The position numbers and the translations under genes were made by a program. Positions 8,918 to 17,698 of a DNA stretch of 48,321 nucleotides are shown piece after piece. Where the stretch lies: contig NZ_JOFS01000049.1 in NCBI RefSeq assembly GCF_000719285.1, forward strand, positions 1 to 48,321, read 5' to 3'. Source of the stretch: Streptomyces bicolor. GTDB lineage: Bacteria; Actinomycetota; Actinomycetes; Streptomycetales; Streptomycetaceae. The notes below the pieces were generated by a model. The model was not told the DNA's origin. It saw only the letters and a list, made by a program, of their open reading frames with translations, and searched no databases. Within the stretch, counting starts at the first letter, position 1. Each line of letters opens with the position of its first letter.

Positions 8918-9415
8918 TCAGCTCTCCCCGTCCTCCGGCAGCCTGTCGTCCTCCACCACGTGCATCGCCGCCTCCTCGGCGCCGGCCGCGCCGGCGTCGA
9001 TGCCCCGGTCGGCGGCGATCTCCTCCTTCGTGGTGTCGGGGTGGGCTCCCTCGTCCGGGGCCACCAGGCGGCCCGCGCGATCGAAGCCCGCCTCGGGGTC
9101 GACGGGTTCGCCGTCGCCGCCCGGCAGATCACCCACGTCGTCACCGGCCGGTTCGGCCACGTCGGGGACCTCCTGGGTGAGCCGCTCGTCGAGGGTTTCG
9201 CCCTCGTGCTGTTCGGCCGCCGTCGTGCCGTGCCTGGTCACACCGAGCGGCTTCTCCGGCGGCGAATAGCCCTCGTCGAGGGTGTCGTCGTAGGTCCGCT
9301 CGTCCACGGCGTCCTGCAGGTCGAGCGGCGCGGCGTCCTCCTGCTCCTCGTTGCCTGCGGTGGGCTGGTACGCGTCGTCGGCCATCGGCTCGGAGGGCGT
9401 GTGTTCGGTGCCCAT
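8918..9415 (-). CDS. DUF5709 domain protein
   Basis: A 165-residue highly acidic, low-complexity protein with the DUF5709 core ERTYDDTLDEGYSPPEKPLG (about residues 39-58). Short D/E-rich motifs follow, such as LTQEVPDV and DTTKEEIAADRG, and the protein ends in DDRLPEDGES. The ATG has GAGGGAGG upstream. There is no membrane segment or enzymatic motif. The family is actinobacterial and of unknown function. It converges with sthA with 24 bases between stops. Confidence 0.9.
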   Translation of the reverse strand: MGTEHTPSEPMADDAYQPTAGNEEQEDAAPLDLQDAVDERTYDDTLDEGYSPPEKPLGVTRHGTTAAEQHEGETLDERLTQEVPDVAEPAGDDVGDLPGGDGEPVDPEAGFDRAGRLVAPDEGAHPDTTKEEIAADRGIDAGAAGAEEAAMHVVEDDRLPEDGES

Positions 9416-9726
9416 GACTGCCTCCCTCGCTCGTGCGCGTCGGCTGGTTCGGCTCACGCATGTCCTGAACGCGTTTCCCGTTGCGCGGTGTCCAACCCCC
9501 GGAAGATCCACCGCTCTTGAAACCTCAATGAGTGTGGCTATCATCACTCGCACACGCGGCGTGACTGCACGGCAACGCAACGGCGTACAGTGTCCGCCAC
9601 CCGCTTTCGCCGCCCCTGCCCCGAGGCCATCCCTCTGCGGTTCGTGGCGTTGCACCACCCCACCCCCCATACGTCGTCCGGGCCGGGTTCGCCCTCGCGT
9701 CGTGCAAGACGGAAAGCAGCGCATCC
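9416..9726. other. Divergent intergenic region
   Basis: A 311-base gap between the DUF5709 gene and the permease gene, containing both promoters. Sense is lost in all frames. Somewhat lower GC occurs near 9525-9545 (AATGAGTGTGGCTATCATCA). I find no convincing operator or RNA gene. Confidence 0.5.
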
Positions 9727-11196
9727 ATGAGCAACAACAGGGGCAGAGGGCTGCAGGCCAATGCCCTCGGCACCTTCGACACGGTGGTGATGGCGGTCGC
9801 GGGCAGCGCCCCGGCGTACTCGATCGCCGCGACCACGGCGGTCCTCGTCGGCGCGGTCGGCCTGGCCAGTCCGGCCACGCTGCTCTACTGCGCGATACCG
9901 ATGCTGGGCATCGCGCTGGCCTTCAGCTATCTCAGCCGGATCGACGTGAACGCGGGCGCCAGTTACTCGTGGGTGGGTCGCACACTGCACCCGTTCCTGG
10001 GGTTCATCAGCGGCTGGGCGCTGGTCATCTCGGCGACCATCTTCATGGTGGCCGGTTCCCTGCCCGCCGGATCGATGACGCTGGCCCTGTTCGACGCCGA
10101 ACTCGCCGACAACACCGCCCTGTCGACGCTGGTCGGCGCCGGCTGGTTCCTGGTCATGCTGTTCGTGGTGCTGGGCGGCGCCCGCCTCACCGTCCGGGCG
10201 CAGCTGGTGATGTCCGGTGTCGAGCTCGCCATACTGGCCCTGTTCGCCGTACTCGCCCTCTTCCACTCGGACAGCGCCCGGGCGTTCGACTGGTCCTGGC
10301 TCGGCTTCGGGCACTTCGACGGGGTGACGGGGTTCGCCTCGGGGGCGCTGATCGCCGCGTTCTACTACTGGGGATGGGACGTCACCAGCAACCTCAGCGA
10401 GGAGACCCGCAACAGCCGCCGTACGACGGGCCTCGCGGGGCTCATCGGGGTGGGCATCGTGTTCCTGCTGTTCGAGGTGTTCACGATCGCGGTGAACGTC
10501 ATCCTCTCCTCGAAGCAGATCCAGGACAACAACGCCAATGTGCTGGCCGTGCTCGGTGCGGAGATCTGGCCGGGCTGGGGCGGCAAGTTGCTGATCGTGG
10601 CGGTGATGCTGTCCACCATCGCCACCCTGGAGACCACGCTCATCCAGGTCACGCGGTCGCTGTTCGCGATGGGCCGGGACCGCACGATGCCCTCTTCGCT
10701 GGGCAAGGTGCACCGCCGGTGGAACACACCGTGGGTGGCGATCGCGGTGGTCGGCGTGGTGGCGCTGGCGATGTTCATCGCCTCCAACGCCCTGGGCACG
10801 GTGGGCGACATCCTCTCCGACGCCATCTCCGCGATGGGGCTCCAGATCGCCGTCTACTACGGGCTCACGGGTCTGGCGGTGGTCGTCGCCTACCGCAGGA
10901 TGCTGCTGAAATCGGTGGGCAACTTCGTGCTCGGCGGGCTGTGGCCGCTGTTCGGGGCGCTGTTCATGTTCTGGATCTTCGTCGAGTCGCTGAGTGAGCT
11001 GAGCCGTTCCGCGATCGCGATCGGCATCGGCGGCCTCGCGGCGGGGCTGATCCCGATGCTCTGGTACTGGCGGCAGGGCAGCGACTACTACCGGCCGGCC
11101 AAGCTGGATGCCGCGCGGACCGTCGAGGCGGACTATGTTCCCGCCGACGGCGGCACCAACCCCCTTGTCCACGAGGGTCTTTCCACCGACTTCTGA
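9727..11196 (+). CDS. APC-family amino acid permease
   Basis: A 489-residue integral membrane protein with about 12 hydrophobic segments, predicted to import an amino acid or amine by proton symport or exchange. The first helix carries the APC signature (VVMAVAGSAPAYSIAATTA), followed by NAGASYSWVGRTLHPFLGF in the TM3 region and FYYWGWDVTSNLSEETRNSR, the typical loop after TM6. A GGAAAG ribosome site precedes the ATG. The next gene starts 11 bases after its stop and is probably co-transcribed. Substrate unknown. Confidence 0.9.
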   Translation: MSNNRGRGLQANALGTFDTVVMAVAGSAPAYSIAATTAVLVGAVGLASPATLLYCAIPMLGIALAFSYLSRIDVNAGASYSWVGRTLHPFLGFISGWALVISATIFMVAGSLPAGSMTLALFDAELADNTALSTLVGAGWFLVMLFVVLGGARLTVRAQLVMSGVELAILALFAVLALFHSDSARAFDWSWLGFGHFDGVTGFASGALIAAFYYWGWDVTSNLSEETRNSRRTTGLAGLIGVGIVFLLFEVFTIAVNVILSSKQIQDNNANVLAVLGAEIWPGWGGKLLIVAVMLSTIATLETTLIQVTRSLFAMGRDRTMPSSLGKVHRRWNTPWVAIAVVGVVALAMFIASNALGTVGDILSDAISAMGLQIAVYYGLTGLAVVVAYRRMLLKSVGNFVLGGLWPLFGALFMFWIFVESLSELSRSAIAIGIGGLAAGLIPMLWYWRQGSDYYRPAKLDAARTVEADYVPADGGTNPLVHEGLSTDF

Positions 11197-11207
11197 GGGA
11201 GCCCCCG

Positions 11208-12167
11208 ATGGCGAGAGACCGCTTCGCTCCCGACTTCGACCCCGACTGCGGGGACGCACCCCTCACCTGCGCCCGCCAGGACATCGTCATCGGCCGCTGG
11301 CAGGGGCTGCGGGAGCTGCTGCGGGCCACCGGTCCGAACTGGCTGGTGCGGGGCCACCGGGTCCGGTTGCTCGCGCAAGCCTGCGCGGGCAGTTCGACGG
11401 TGGAGTCGTGGCTGGCCGCCGAACCGCACAGCTCCGACGCGCTGGTGCTGCGGGCGGCCACGGAGACGGCACGGGCGTTCAATCTGGCGATCGCCGCGGG
11501 GCGGGGGGTGCCGATCGACCGGCAGCGCATCGACACCGCGGTGCTGTCGTGCCTCAAGGCCGCGGACTCCTACCCGGACGACCCGACGCCGTGGATCTCG
11601 CTGATCTCCGTCGCACGGCTGTATCCGTCGGGCGTACGGCGGCAGGAACTGGGGCGCTGGTGGGATGAGTTGCACCAGCGTGACCCGTACAGCGTGGAGG
11701 GGCATCTGCAGGTGCTGCACTACTACTCCTCGCGCTGGCACGGCACCCACGGCCTGATGTACGACTTCGCCCGCGACGCGGCCGGAGTGGCGCCGCCGGG
11801 CTGCCCGCTGCCGGTGCTCGTGCAGTACGCCCGGGTCGAGGAGTTCCGCTACGCCCTGGACGCGGCCAAGGGGCAGCACGCCTCCATGGGTCTCGGCCAG
11901 CACTGGAGCCACGACGGCGCCGTCAGCGACGTACGCCGCACCTGGGAGCGCTGGATCACGAACCGCACCTTGGCCGACGTGGCCCCCGGCGAGCTGCGCG
12001 ACCTCAACTACCTGGCGCACGCGGCGTGTCAGGCCGGTGTCCAGGACATCGCCGCGGCCCTGTTCCGGATGCTGGGCCGCCGGGCCACGCGGGCTCCGTG
12101 GGCTTACACCGGCGATCCGGAGAAGCAGTTCGTCAGGTGGCGGGGGGAGATGGGGCTGCGCCGGTGA
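11208..12167 (+). CDS. Hypothetical protein, 319 aa, helical-repeat-like
   Basis: A soluble protein starting MARDRFAPDF with GGGAG upstream. The central part is a series of helices resembling TPR-like packing (SDALVLRAATETARAFNLAI, then DPTPWISLISVARLYP, then DPYSVEGHLQVLHYYSSRWH), and it ends in EKQFVRWRGEMGLRR. There is no signal, transmembrane segment or catalytic motif. It directly follows the APC permease, so the two are likely one transcript. Its last 35 bases overlap the 3' end of the oppositely oriented nickel transporter gene. Function unknown. Confidence 0.8.
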   Translation: MARDRFAPDFDPDCGDAPLTCARQDIVIGRWQGLRELLRATGPNWLVRGHRVRLLAQACAGSSTVESWLAAEPHSSDALVLRAATETARAFNLAIAAGRGVPIDRQRIDTAVLSCLKAADSYPDDPTPWISLISVARLYPSGVRRQELGRWWDELHQRDPYSVEGHLQVLHYYSSRWHGTHGLMYDFARDAAGVAPPGCPLPVLVQYARVEEFRYALDAAKGQHASMGLGQHWSHDGAVSDVRRTWERWITNRTLADVAPGELRDLNYLAHAACQAGVQDIAAALFRMLGRRATRAPWAYTGDPEKQFVRWRGEMGLRR

Positions 12168-13314
12168 CCGGCTCGAGGGTCGGGCCCGACGGGCCGGTCG
12201 ACCCCGAGGCGGCACCGGCCGTCCACTTCTCCTCGATCCGCCCGACCCTCCACACCACGAGCGCCACGAACCACGTCACGACGAAGAGGCCTACGACCAC
12301 GAAACCGGCGGTGTTGAGGTCGAGACCGGAGATCCGGTCCCAGAACGGGCCGTGCAGGGCGAGCCGGTCGGCGAGCAGGGTGAGGAGTTCGACCGTGCCG
12401 ATGAGCAGGGCGACCGCGACGGACAGGCCGGTGACGGTGAGGTTGTAGTAGACCTTGCGGACCGGCTGGGAGAACGCCCAGCCGTAGGCGAAGTTCATGA
12501 ACGTGCCGTCGATCGTGTCCAGGAGCGACATGCCGGCGGCGAAGAGGACGGGCAGGCACAGGATCGCGTACCAGGGCAGACCGGACGCGGCGCCCGAGCC
12601 CGCCAGGACGAGCAGGGCGACCTCGGTCGCGGTGTCGAAGCCCAGGCCGAACAGGAGGCCCAGCGGGTACATGTGCCAGGGCTTGGTGATCGACCTCGTG
12701 GCGCGGCCGAGGATGCGGTTCATGAAGCCGCGGTTGTTCAGGTGCTCTTCGAGGACCGCCTCGTCGTAGCCGCCCGAGCGCATCCGCCGGAACACCTTCC
12801 AGATACCGGCGAGGACGACCAGGTTGATCGCCGCGATCAGATAGAGGAAGGCCCCGGAGACCGTCGTACCGATGAGGCCGGTGATGTCGTGGAGGCGTGA
12901 GTCGTCGTCACGGACCGGTCCGGCCAGGGTCTTCACACCGAGGGAGAGCAGCAGCGCCAGGGCGAAGACGACGCTGGAGTGGCCCAGCGAGAACCAGAAG
13001 CCGACCGACAGCGGCCGCTGCCCCTCCCCCATCAGCTTGCGGGTGGTGTTGTCGATCGCCGCGATGTGGTCGGCGTCGAAGGCGTGCCGCATGCCGAGCG
13101 TGTACGCGGTGACACCGATGCCGATCCCGAAGGACTGCTGACCGATGCTGTAGTGCCCGGGCGCCACGACGGCCACCAGGGTGAACCAGCCGATCAGATG
13201 AAGGGCCAGCACGAACGCGGCCATGCCGCCGACCCTGCTCCACTCCTGCCGCGTCATGGAGGTGCGGACACGCGGGACGGGCGAGGAAGGAGCAGTGCCG
13301 GGGGCGGCTGTCAT
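12133..13314 (-). CDS. NiCoT-family nickel/cobalt permease
   Basis: A 393-residue, eight-helix membrane transporter of the HoxN/NixA family. The signature RHAFDADHIAAIDNTTRK is at about residues 76-93, with His77, Asp82 and His83 of the metal-selectivity motif HX4DH. Further family motifs are FSLGHSSVV, LGFDTATEVALL and AAGMSLLDTIDG. I prefer the ATG giving MTAAPGTAPS; 23 more codons upstream are open but lack hydrophobic or conserved character. The 3' end overlaps the convergent 319-aa gene by 35 bases. A TTGCAC-N5-GTGCAG repeat upstream may make it nickel-repressed through Nur (inference). Ni versus Co preference is not decidable. Confidence 0.92.
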   Translation of the reverse strand: MTAAPGTAPSSPVPRVRTSMTRQEWSRVGGMAAFVLALHLIGWFTLVAVVAPGHYSIGQQSFGIGIGVTAYTLGMRHAFDADHIAAIDNTTRKLMGEGQRPLSVGFWFSLGHSSVVFALALLLSLGVKTLAGPVRDDDSRLHDITGLIGTTVSGAFLYLIAAINLVVLAGIWKVFRRMRSGGYDEAVLEEHLNNRGFMNRILGRATRSITKPWHMYPLGLLFGLGFDTATEVALLVLAGSGAASGLPWYAILCLPVLFAAGMSLLDTIDGTFMNFAYGWAFSQPVRKVYYNLTVTGLSVAVALLIGTVELLTLLADRLALHGPFWDRISGLDLNTAGFVVVGLFVVTWFVALVVWRVGRIEEKWTAGAASGSTGPSGPTLEPVTGAAPSPPAT

Positions 13315-13377
13315 CGGCGAGGGACTTTCTTCCGGGTGACCGACTGCGATCCGCAGCCTGCCGCCATCCTCATGCAG

Positions 13378-13394
13378 TTGCACCTTGTGTGCAG
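13378..13394. promoter_or_regulatory. Candidate Nur (nickel uptake regulator) box
   Basis: TTGCAC-CTTGT-GTGCAG is an inverted repeat, close to the Streptomyces Nur consensus tTGCaa-N5-ttGCAA. It lies 64 bases upstream of the nickel/cobalt permease ATG. Nur, a Fur-family repressor, represses nickel uptake genes when Ni is ample. The position and gene function support it; the match is imperfect. Confidence 0.45.
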
Positions 13395-13442
13395 CAAAGG
13401 GGATGGAAGATCCTCACCATGGAAACGGAAAGGTCACAGGGG

Positions 13443-14288
13443 TCAGGGCGCGGCGTTCGGGCCGTCCGGCCGCGTGCGGCGCTGCTCGACCATCTCGCGG
13501 CTCAGTTCCTCCGTCTCCGACTCGGGCAGCCGCTCGAAGCCGTCCTCCGTGATCAGCGAGAGGCTGGGGAAGATCCGGCGGCTGAGGTCCGGTCCACCGG
13601 TGGCCGAGTCGTCGTCGGCCGCGTCGTACAGCGCGGCCAGTGCGGCCTCGTGCCGGGACATCCCGGCGCGGTACAGCTTCTTGAGGGCGCCGCGCGCGTA
13701 CGGCGATCCGGAGCCCTCGGCGTGGAAGTCGTACTTCTCGTACGGCCCGCCGGTGACCTCGAAGTCGAAGATGCGTCCTCGCGCGCCCTCGGGTGCCTTG
13801 ACGTCGTATCCGGCGAGGAGCGGCACCACCGCGAGGCCCTGCATGGCCTGGCCGAGGTTCTGCCGGATCATGGCGGCCAGACGGGACGCCTTCGCCTTGA
13901 GGGACATGGGAATGCCCTCGATCTTCTCGAAGTGTTTCAGCTCGACCTGGTAGAGCTTCACCATGTCCAGCGCGAGCCCGACGGTGCCGGCGAAGGCGAC
14001 GGCGGTGTGGTCGTCCGCGGGGTGGACCTTCTCCAGGTCGCGCTGGGCGATGAGGTTGCCCATGGTGGCCCTGCGGTCGCCGGCGATCAGTACGCCGTCG
14101 CGGTAGGTGAGGGTCAGCACCGTGGTGCCGTGCGGGAAGCGGTCTGGTGCGGCGCGGACGCCGTCGGGGAAGGGACGGCGCATGGGCAGCAGGCCCGGGC
14201 GGTGTGCCGCCAGGAACTCGGTGAACGACGAGGTCCCCGGAGTGAAGAACTCCTCCCCCAACCGCCCCTCGTGCTCACTGCTCGCCAT
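13443..14288 (-). CDS. prcB: Proteasome beta subunit (orphan paralogue)
   Basis: A 281-residue PrcB. A 54-residue propeptide ends FPHG, and autocleavage would expose Thr55 as the catalytic Thr1 (TTVLTLTYRDGVLIAGDRR). Asp17 (AGDRRAT) and Lys33 (DLEKV) are present in mature numbering, so the active site looks intact. The run ALYDAADDDSATGGPDL is the strong PrcB signature. A GGAGGAGGGGG run precedes the ATG. Actinobacterial 20S proteasomes normally come from prcBA beside pup and the ATPase; here no prcA, pup or dop is nearby. It could assemble with the housekeeping alpha subunit, or form an HslV-like ring (inference). The gene is isolated between a permease and membrane protein genes. Confidence 0.92.
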   Translation of the reverse strand: MASSEHEGRLGEEFFTPGTSSFTEFLAAHRPGLLPMRRPFPDGVRAAPDRFPHGTTVLTLTYRDGVLIAGDRRATMGNLIAQRDLEKVHPADDHTAVAFAGTVGLALDMVKLYQVELKHFEKIEGIPMSLKAKASRLAAMIRQNLGQAMQGLAVVPLLAGYDVKAPEGARGRIFDFEVTGGPYEKYDFHAEGSGSPYARGALKKLYRAGMSRHEAALAALYDAADDDSATGGPDLSRRIFPSLSLITEDGFERLPESETEELSREMVEQRRTRPDGPNAAP

Positions 14289-14363
14289 GGCACTCCCCCT
14301 CCTCCAACCGGCCGACAACCGGACTCCTACCTGAACCGGCCGACCGGGAAACGCACTTGGCGC

Positions 14364-15308
14364 TCACAGAGCCCGGCGTCGGACGAGTACCCCGAGCACC
14401 ACCAGCCCGGGAAATAGCGGCAGCCACACGGTCAGCAGCCGATAGCCGAGCACGGCTGAGGCGGCCACCGCGGCAGGGGCACCGACGGCGGTGAGGGCGA
14501 ACGCGAGCACCGCGTCGAGGGAGCCCAGTCCGCCGGGCGTGGGCAGCAGGGCGGCCGCCGTACTGGCGGCGAGGTAGAGCAGCGCCACCCGGGCCGGTGG
14601 CAGGGGCAGCGCGACCGCCCGGGTGACGGCGACGAGCACGCCGCAGTGCAGCGTCACGAAGGCCAGCGAGCCGCCCCACAGGGCCGCCGCCCTCGCCGGC
14701 CGCGCGTGCACGGCCGCGATGTACGCCCGCACCGCCGTCAGGGGCGGCCGGCACCGGGCCCGCAACGGGCCGGCCAGCAGGGCGGCGACGCCGGCGGCCA
14801 CCGCGCACCCGGCGACCAGCGTTCCGCCGCTGACCTGCGGGAGGTGCAGCACACCGGGGCAGGACGCGAGGAGTACGGCGATCAGGGCGCCGCGCAGGAT
14901 CGCGCCTGCCGTGCCCTTGACCGCGAGGGCCGTCGCCGCGCCGGCGACGGGTATGCCGCAGCGCATCAGCAAGCGCAGGTTCACCGCGCCGGCGCCGAGG
15001 CCGGCGGGGAGCACATGGTTGGCGGCGGAGGCGGCGAACTGCGCCGCGACCAGTTGTCCCGGAGGCAGCCGACGGGGCACGGCGCCCTGCAGGGCAAGCG
15101 CCGAGCAGGGCCACGTCGCCAGGGTCGCCGCGGCGGCCACCAGCAGCCAGCCGTGGTCGGCGACGGCGAGCCGGACCGCACCGGATTCGAGGGTCGGCCA
15201 GTGGCGCCTCGCCAGCCAGACCACGGCCACCAGGACGGCCAGCGTGAGGACGGTGTGCCGGCAGGCGCGTGCGCGCCGGGACTTGGCGAGGAGCTGATCC
15301 GACGTCAT
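14364..15308 (-). CDS. Lysylphosphatidylglycerol-synthase-TM/YbhN-like membrane protein
   Basis: A 314-residue protein with about eight hydrophobic helices, matching the flippase-like domain shared by MprF N-termini and YbhN (UPF0104). Seen are AAQFAASAANHVLPAGLGAGAVNLR and, in the C-terminal half, AASTAAALLPTPGGLGSLDAV, the conserved 'P.PGG.G..E/D' motif. It has no aminoacyl-transferase domain. Its ATG overlaps the stop of the upstream GT-C gene (ATGA, 15305-15308), so the two are translationally coupled. A role in moving or modifying a lipid-linked glycan is suggested by this pairing (inference). Confidence 0.82.
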   Translation of the reverse strand: MTSDQLLAKSRRARACRHTVLTLAVLVAVVWLARRHWPTLESGAVRLAVADHGWLLVAAAATLATWPCSALALQGAVPRRLPPGQLVAAQFAASAANHVLPAGLGAGAVNLRLLMRCGIPVAGAATALAVKGTAGAILRGALIAVLLASCPGVLHLPQVSGGTLVAGCAVAAGVAALLAGPLRARCRPPLTAVRAYIAAVHARPARAAALWGGSLAFVTLHCGVLVAVTRAVALPLPPARVALLYLAASTAAALLPTPGGLGSLDAVLAFALTAVGAPAAVAASAVLGYRLLTVWLPLFPGLVVLGVLVRRRAL

Positions 15309-16804
15309 GCCGGTCCGCCCGCGCCCAGCGCCGGGGCGATGCGGACCTCCAGGCCGTCGAGTCGGTGCCGCTCCCAGTCGCGGGCGTACCGGGGCGGTTC
15401 TCCGCCGGGGGCCGTCAGGGCGCCGACCGGGACACGGCGGGCGTTCCGCAGGATCTCCGCCGTCGTGGTGTTGGCGTTGTGGCCGTGGGTCGCGCCGGAC
15501 GCACAGCCGGTGTAGTAGGCGACGGGGATGGCCTCGTGCCCGGTGAGCAGACAGGGCGGGCGTACGCCGAGGCGGTGGAGTTCGGCGGCCGAGCGGGCCC
15601 AGGCCTGGCGGCTCGCTGTGCTGCGGTCCACGGTGCGGTCCAGGACGGCGTACTGCACGGCCAGATGCCCGGCCAGCCCGACCGCGATCAGGGCGGCGAC
15701 CGCCGGGCGCCACCGGCCGTTCGGCCTTCTGGCCAGGTGGAGCAACGCGTCCGCGACCGGGATGGCGAGCAGCGCGTAGGCGGGCAGGAGGAAACGGGGC
15801 GCCGCATAGCCGATCATGAACAGGTACGGGAAGGCGGCCGTAGCGGCGCACACCAGCGGGACCAGGGTGCGGGTGGTGCGTCCGGCCAGGACCGCGACGG
15901 CCAGGCCGTAGACGGCGAGCAGGGGCAGGACGAACCACCAGGCGTAGACGACCGGGGCGGGCATCTGTCCGTCGCACGGCCGGCACAGGGTGCTGCCGAC
16001 CAGGCTGCGCAACTGGTCGTCGACGGCGAGGTTCCAGCCCAGGTCGCCCTGGATACGCGAGGCCTGGTTCAGCCGCTCGCGCAGGCCTCCGAAGCTGACG
16101 AACGCCTCGATCACCCACTGCACGCCCCCGGCCGCGAGGCCCGCCGCCAGGGCGACGCCGAGCCGCCGGTGCCGTGCCGCGACCGCGAGGAGGAGCAGGG
16201 GGAGCACGACCCATGCGGCGTCGGTGGGCCGCATCCACGCCATCACCGCGGCACCGGTCAGGACGCCCCACAGGGCCCGTCCGTCGAAGCGGTCGGCGCG
16301 GGCGCGCAGGAAGCAGCCGACACAGAGCAGGGCACCGAACGCGACCCACAGATTGGGCATGGCCTGCGGGCCGTAGAAGAGGGTCACCCACAAAGTGGCG
16401 AACAGGGCGCCCGCGCCGGCCAGGACGCGGGGTGGGAACAGTCCGCGCCAGGCACGCAGGGCGAGGTAGAGGGCGAGTCCGGACAGGACGGCGAGCCAGA
16501 CGCGCAGCAGGGTCGTGGACGACGACCAGGAGGCGATGGGCCACACCAGCAGCGATACGCCACGCGCGCGGGGCGCGCTGAAGAAGGCGGCCGGGGCCTC
16601 GGTGCCGACCTGGCTGACGTACACCACCTCGTCCCAGCCGAGCCCCAGCGAGGGCCGTACGATGAGGAGTTGGGCAAGGGTGAAGGCACCGCCCACCAGC
16701 GCGAGCAGGCCGTCGTCACGCGCTCGCCAGGACCCGCCGGGCACGGTCGCCGCAAAGCGCCGCTCCATGCTCATGAGCATGGCCTTCGTGCCGTGGGTCA
16801 TCAT
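15305..16804 (-). CDS. GT-C-type glycosyltransferase-like membrane protein
   Basis: A 499-residue integral membrane protein with roughly 11 helices. After the first helix it has LGLGWDEVVYVSQ; the Asp-Glu pair in the first outer loop is the catalytic feature of polyprenol-phosphate-sugar-dependent transferases (PMT/ArnT/GT39 and related). The C-terminal part (ELHRLGVRPPCLLTGHEAIP and on) is a soluble outer domain. The start is the first of two adjacent ATGs, with AAGGGG upstream. It is coupled by a 4-base overlap to the flippase-like gene downstream. Acceptor and sugar unknown. Confidence 0.75.
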   Translation of the reverse strand: MMTHGTKAMLMSMERRFAATVPGGSWRARDDGLLALVGGAFTLAQLLIVRPSLGLGWDEVVYVSQVGTEAPAAFFSAPRARGVSLLVWPIASWSSSTTLLRVWLAVLSGLALYLALRAWRGLFPPRVLAGAGALFATLWVTLFYGPQAMPNLWVAFGALLCVGCFLRARADRFDGRALWGVLTGAAVMAWMRPTDAAWVVLPLLLLAVAARHRRLGVALAAGLAAGGVQWVIEAFVSFGGLRERLNQASRIQGDLGWNLAVDDQLRSLVGSTLCRPCDGQMPAPVVYAWWFVLPLLAVYGLAVAVLAGRTTRTLVPLVCAATAAFPYLFMIGYAAPRFLLPAYALLAIPVADALLHLARRPNGRWRPAVAALIAVGLAGHLAVQYAVLDRTVDRSTASRQAWARSAAELHRLGVRPPCLLTGHEAIPVAYYTGCASGATHGHNANTTTAEILRNARRVPVGALTAPGGEPPRYARDWERHRLDGLEVRIAPALGAGGPA

Positions 16805-17013
16805 CCGCCCCTTACCCCTGCAAGTCCGAAATCACGGACAAACTAACCTACATGGAGTGGTCGCGCAGCGCGGAGTTCGGCCAGGCGCCTGATGCGGCCG
16901 GTCCTCCGCTCCGGGCGGGGACATCAGCCGTGCGGGAACAAGTGGTGGTGTTCGTGCGTGAGCGACTCGGTACGGCCGGAAGTCATCGCCGGCCGGGTGA
17001 CACACTCTGCTGT

Positions 17014-17694
17014 GTGACCGTGACCTTCGACGATCTCCTCAGCCGCGCCCGGTCCCTCCCCCGGGACGGCCGGCGTGCCGTCCTCGGTATCGCCGGCAGT
17101 CCCGGCGCGGGCAAGACGACGCTGGCCGAGCACCTCGTGCGGGAGCTGAACGGTGCCGGGGAGCCCTGGGTCGCCCATGTGCCCATGGACGGCTTCCATC
17201 TCGCCGACGTCGAGCTGGACCGGCTGGGCCGCCGGGACCGCAAGGGCGCGCCGGACACCTTCGACGCGGCGGGCTACGCGGCGCTGCTCCGGCGGCTGCA
17301 CGAGGAGGCCGGCGGTGACATCGTGTACGCGCCCGGGTTCGAGCGGGTCCTGGAGCAGCCGATCGCGGGCGCCGTTCCGGTGGAAGGGACGGCCCGGCTG
17401 GTGGTGACCGAGGGCAACTACCTGCTGCTGGGCACGGGGGCGTGGGCGCGGGTGCGCCCGCAGCTGGACGAGGTGTGGTTCTGCGAGCTCGACGAGGACG
17501 AGCGGCTCCGGCGGCTGATCGCCCGGCACGAGCGGTTCGGCAAGTCGCACGACGAGGCGGTGGCCTGGGTGATGCGCTCGGACCAGCGCAACGCGGAGCT
17601 GGTCGGCGCGACCCGGGACCGGGCCGATCTGGTGGTGCCGGGCACAGCACTGCCCCTCCCGCAGGAGGCGCCGGCCGCCCGCGCGGGAGCCTGA
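17014..17694 (+). CDS. P-loop nucleoside/sugar kinase (uridine kinase/FrcK-like)
   Basis: A 226-residue soluble kinase. The Walker A is VLGIAGSPGAGKTTLAEHL, followed by VPMDGFHLADVELDRLGRRD RKGAPDTFD, the conserved substrate-binding stretch of uridine-kinase/pantothenate-kinase-like proteins. VVTEGNYLLLG is the Walker B-like strand. I choose the GTG at 17014 (VTVTFDDLLS), where homology of the family begins. The frame is open back to an ATG at 16852, but those 54 residues look non-coding and lack a ribosome site. Related proteins phosphorylate fructose, uridine or pantothenate; which is unknown. The next gene begins four bases after the stop. Confidence 0.85.
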   Translation: MTVTFDDLLSRARSLPRDGRRAVLGIAGSPGAGKTTLAEHLVRELNGAGEPWVAHVPMDGFHLADVELDRLGRRDRKGAPDTFDAAGYAALLRRLHEEAGGDIVYAPGFERVLEQPIAGAVPVEGTARLVVTEGNYLLLGTGAWARVRPQLDEVWFCELDEDERLRRLIARHERFGKSHDEAVAWVMRSDQRNAELVGATRDRADLVVPGTALPLPQEAPAARAGA

Positions 17695-17698
17695 CGAC

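Noticed and set aside
16852..17013. ATG start giving a 280-aa P-loop kinase
   Set aside because: The first 54 residues lack conservation-like character and there is no ribosome site; the fold starts at the later GTG.
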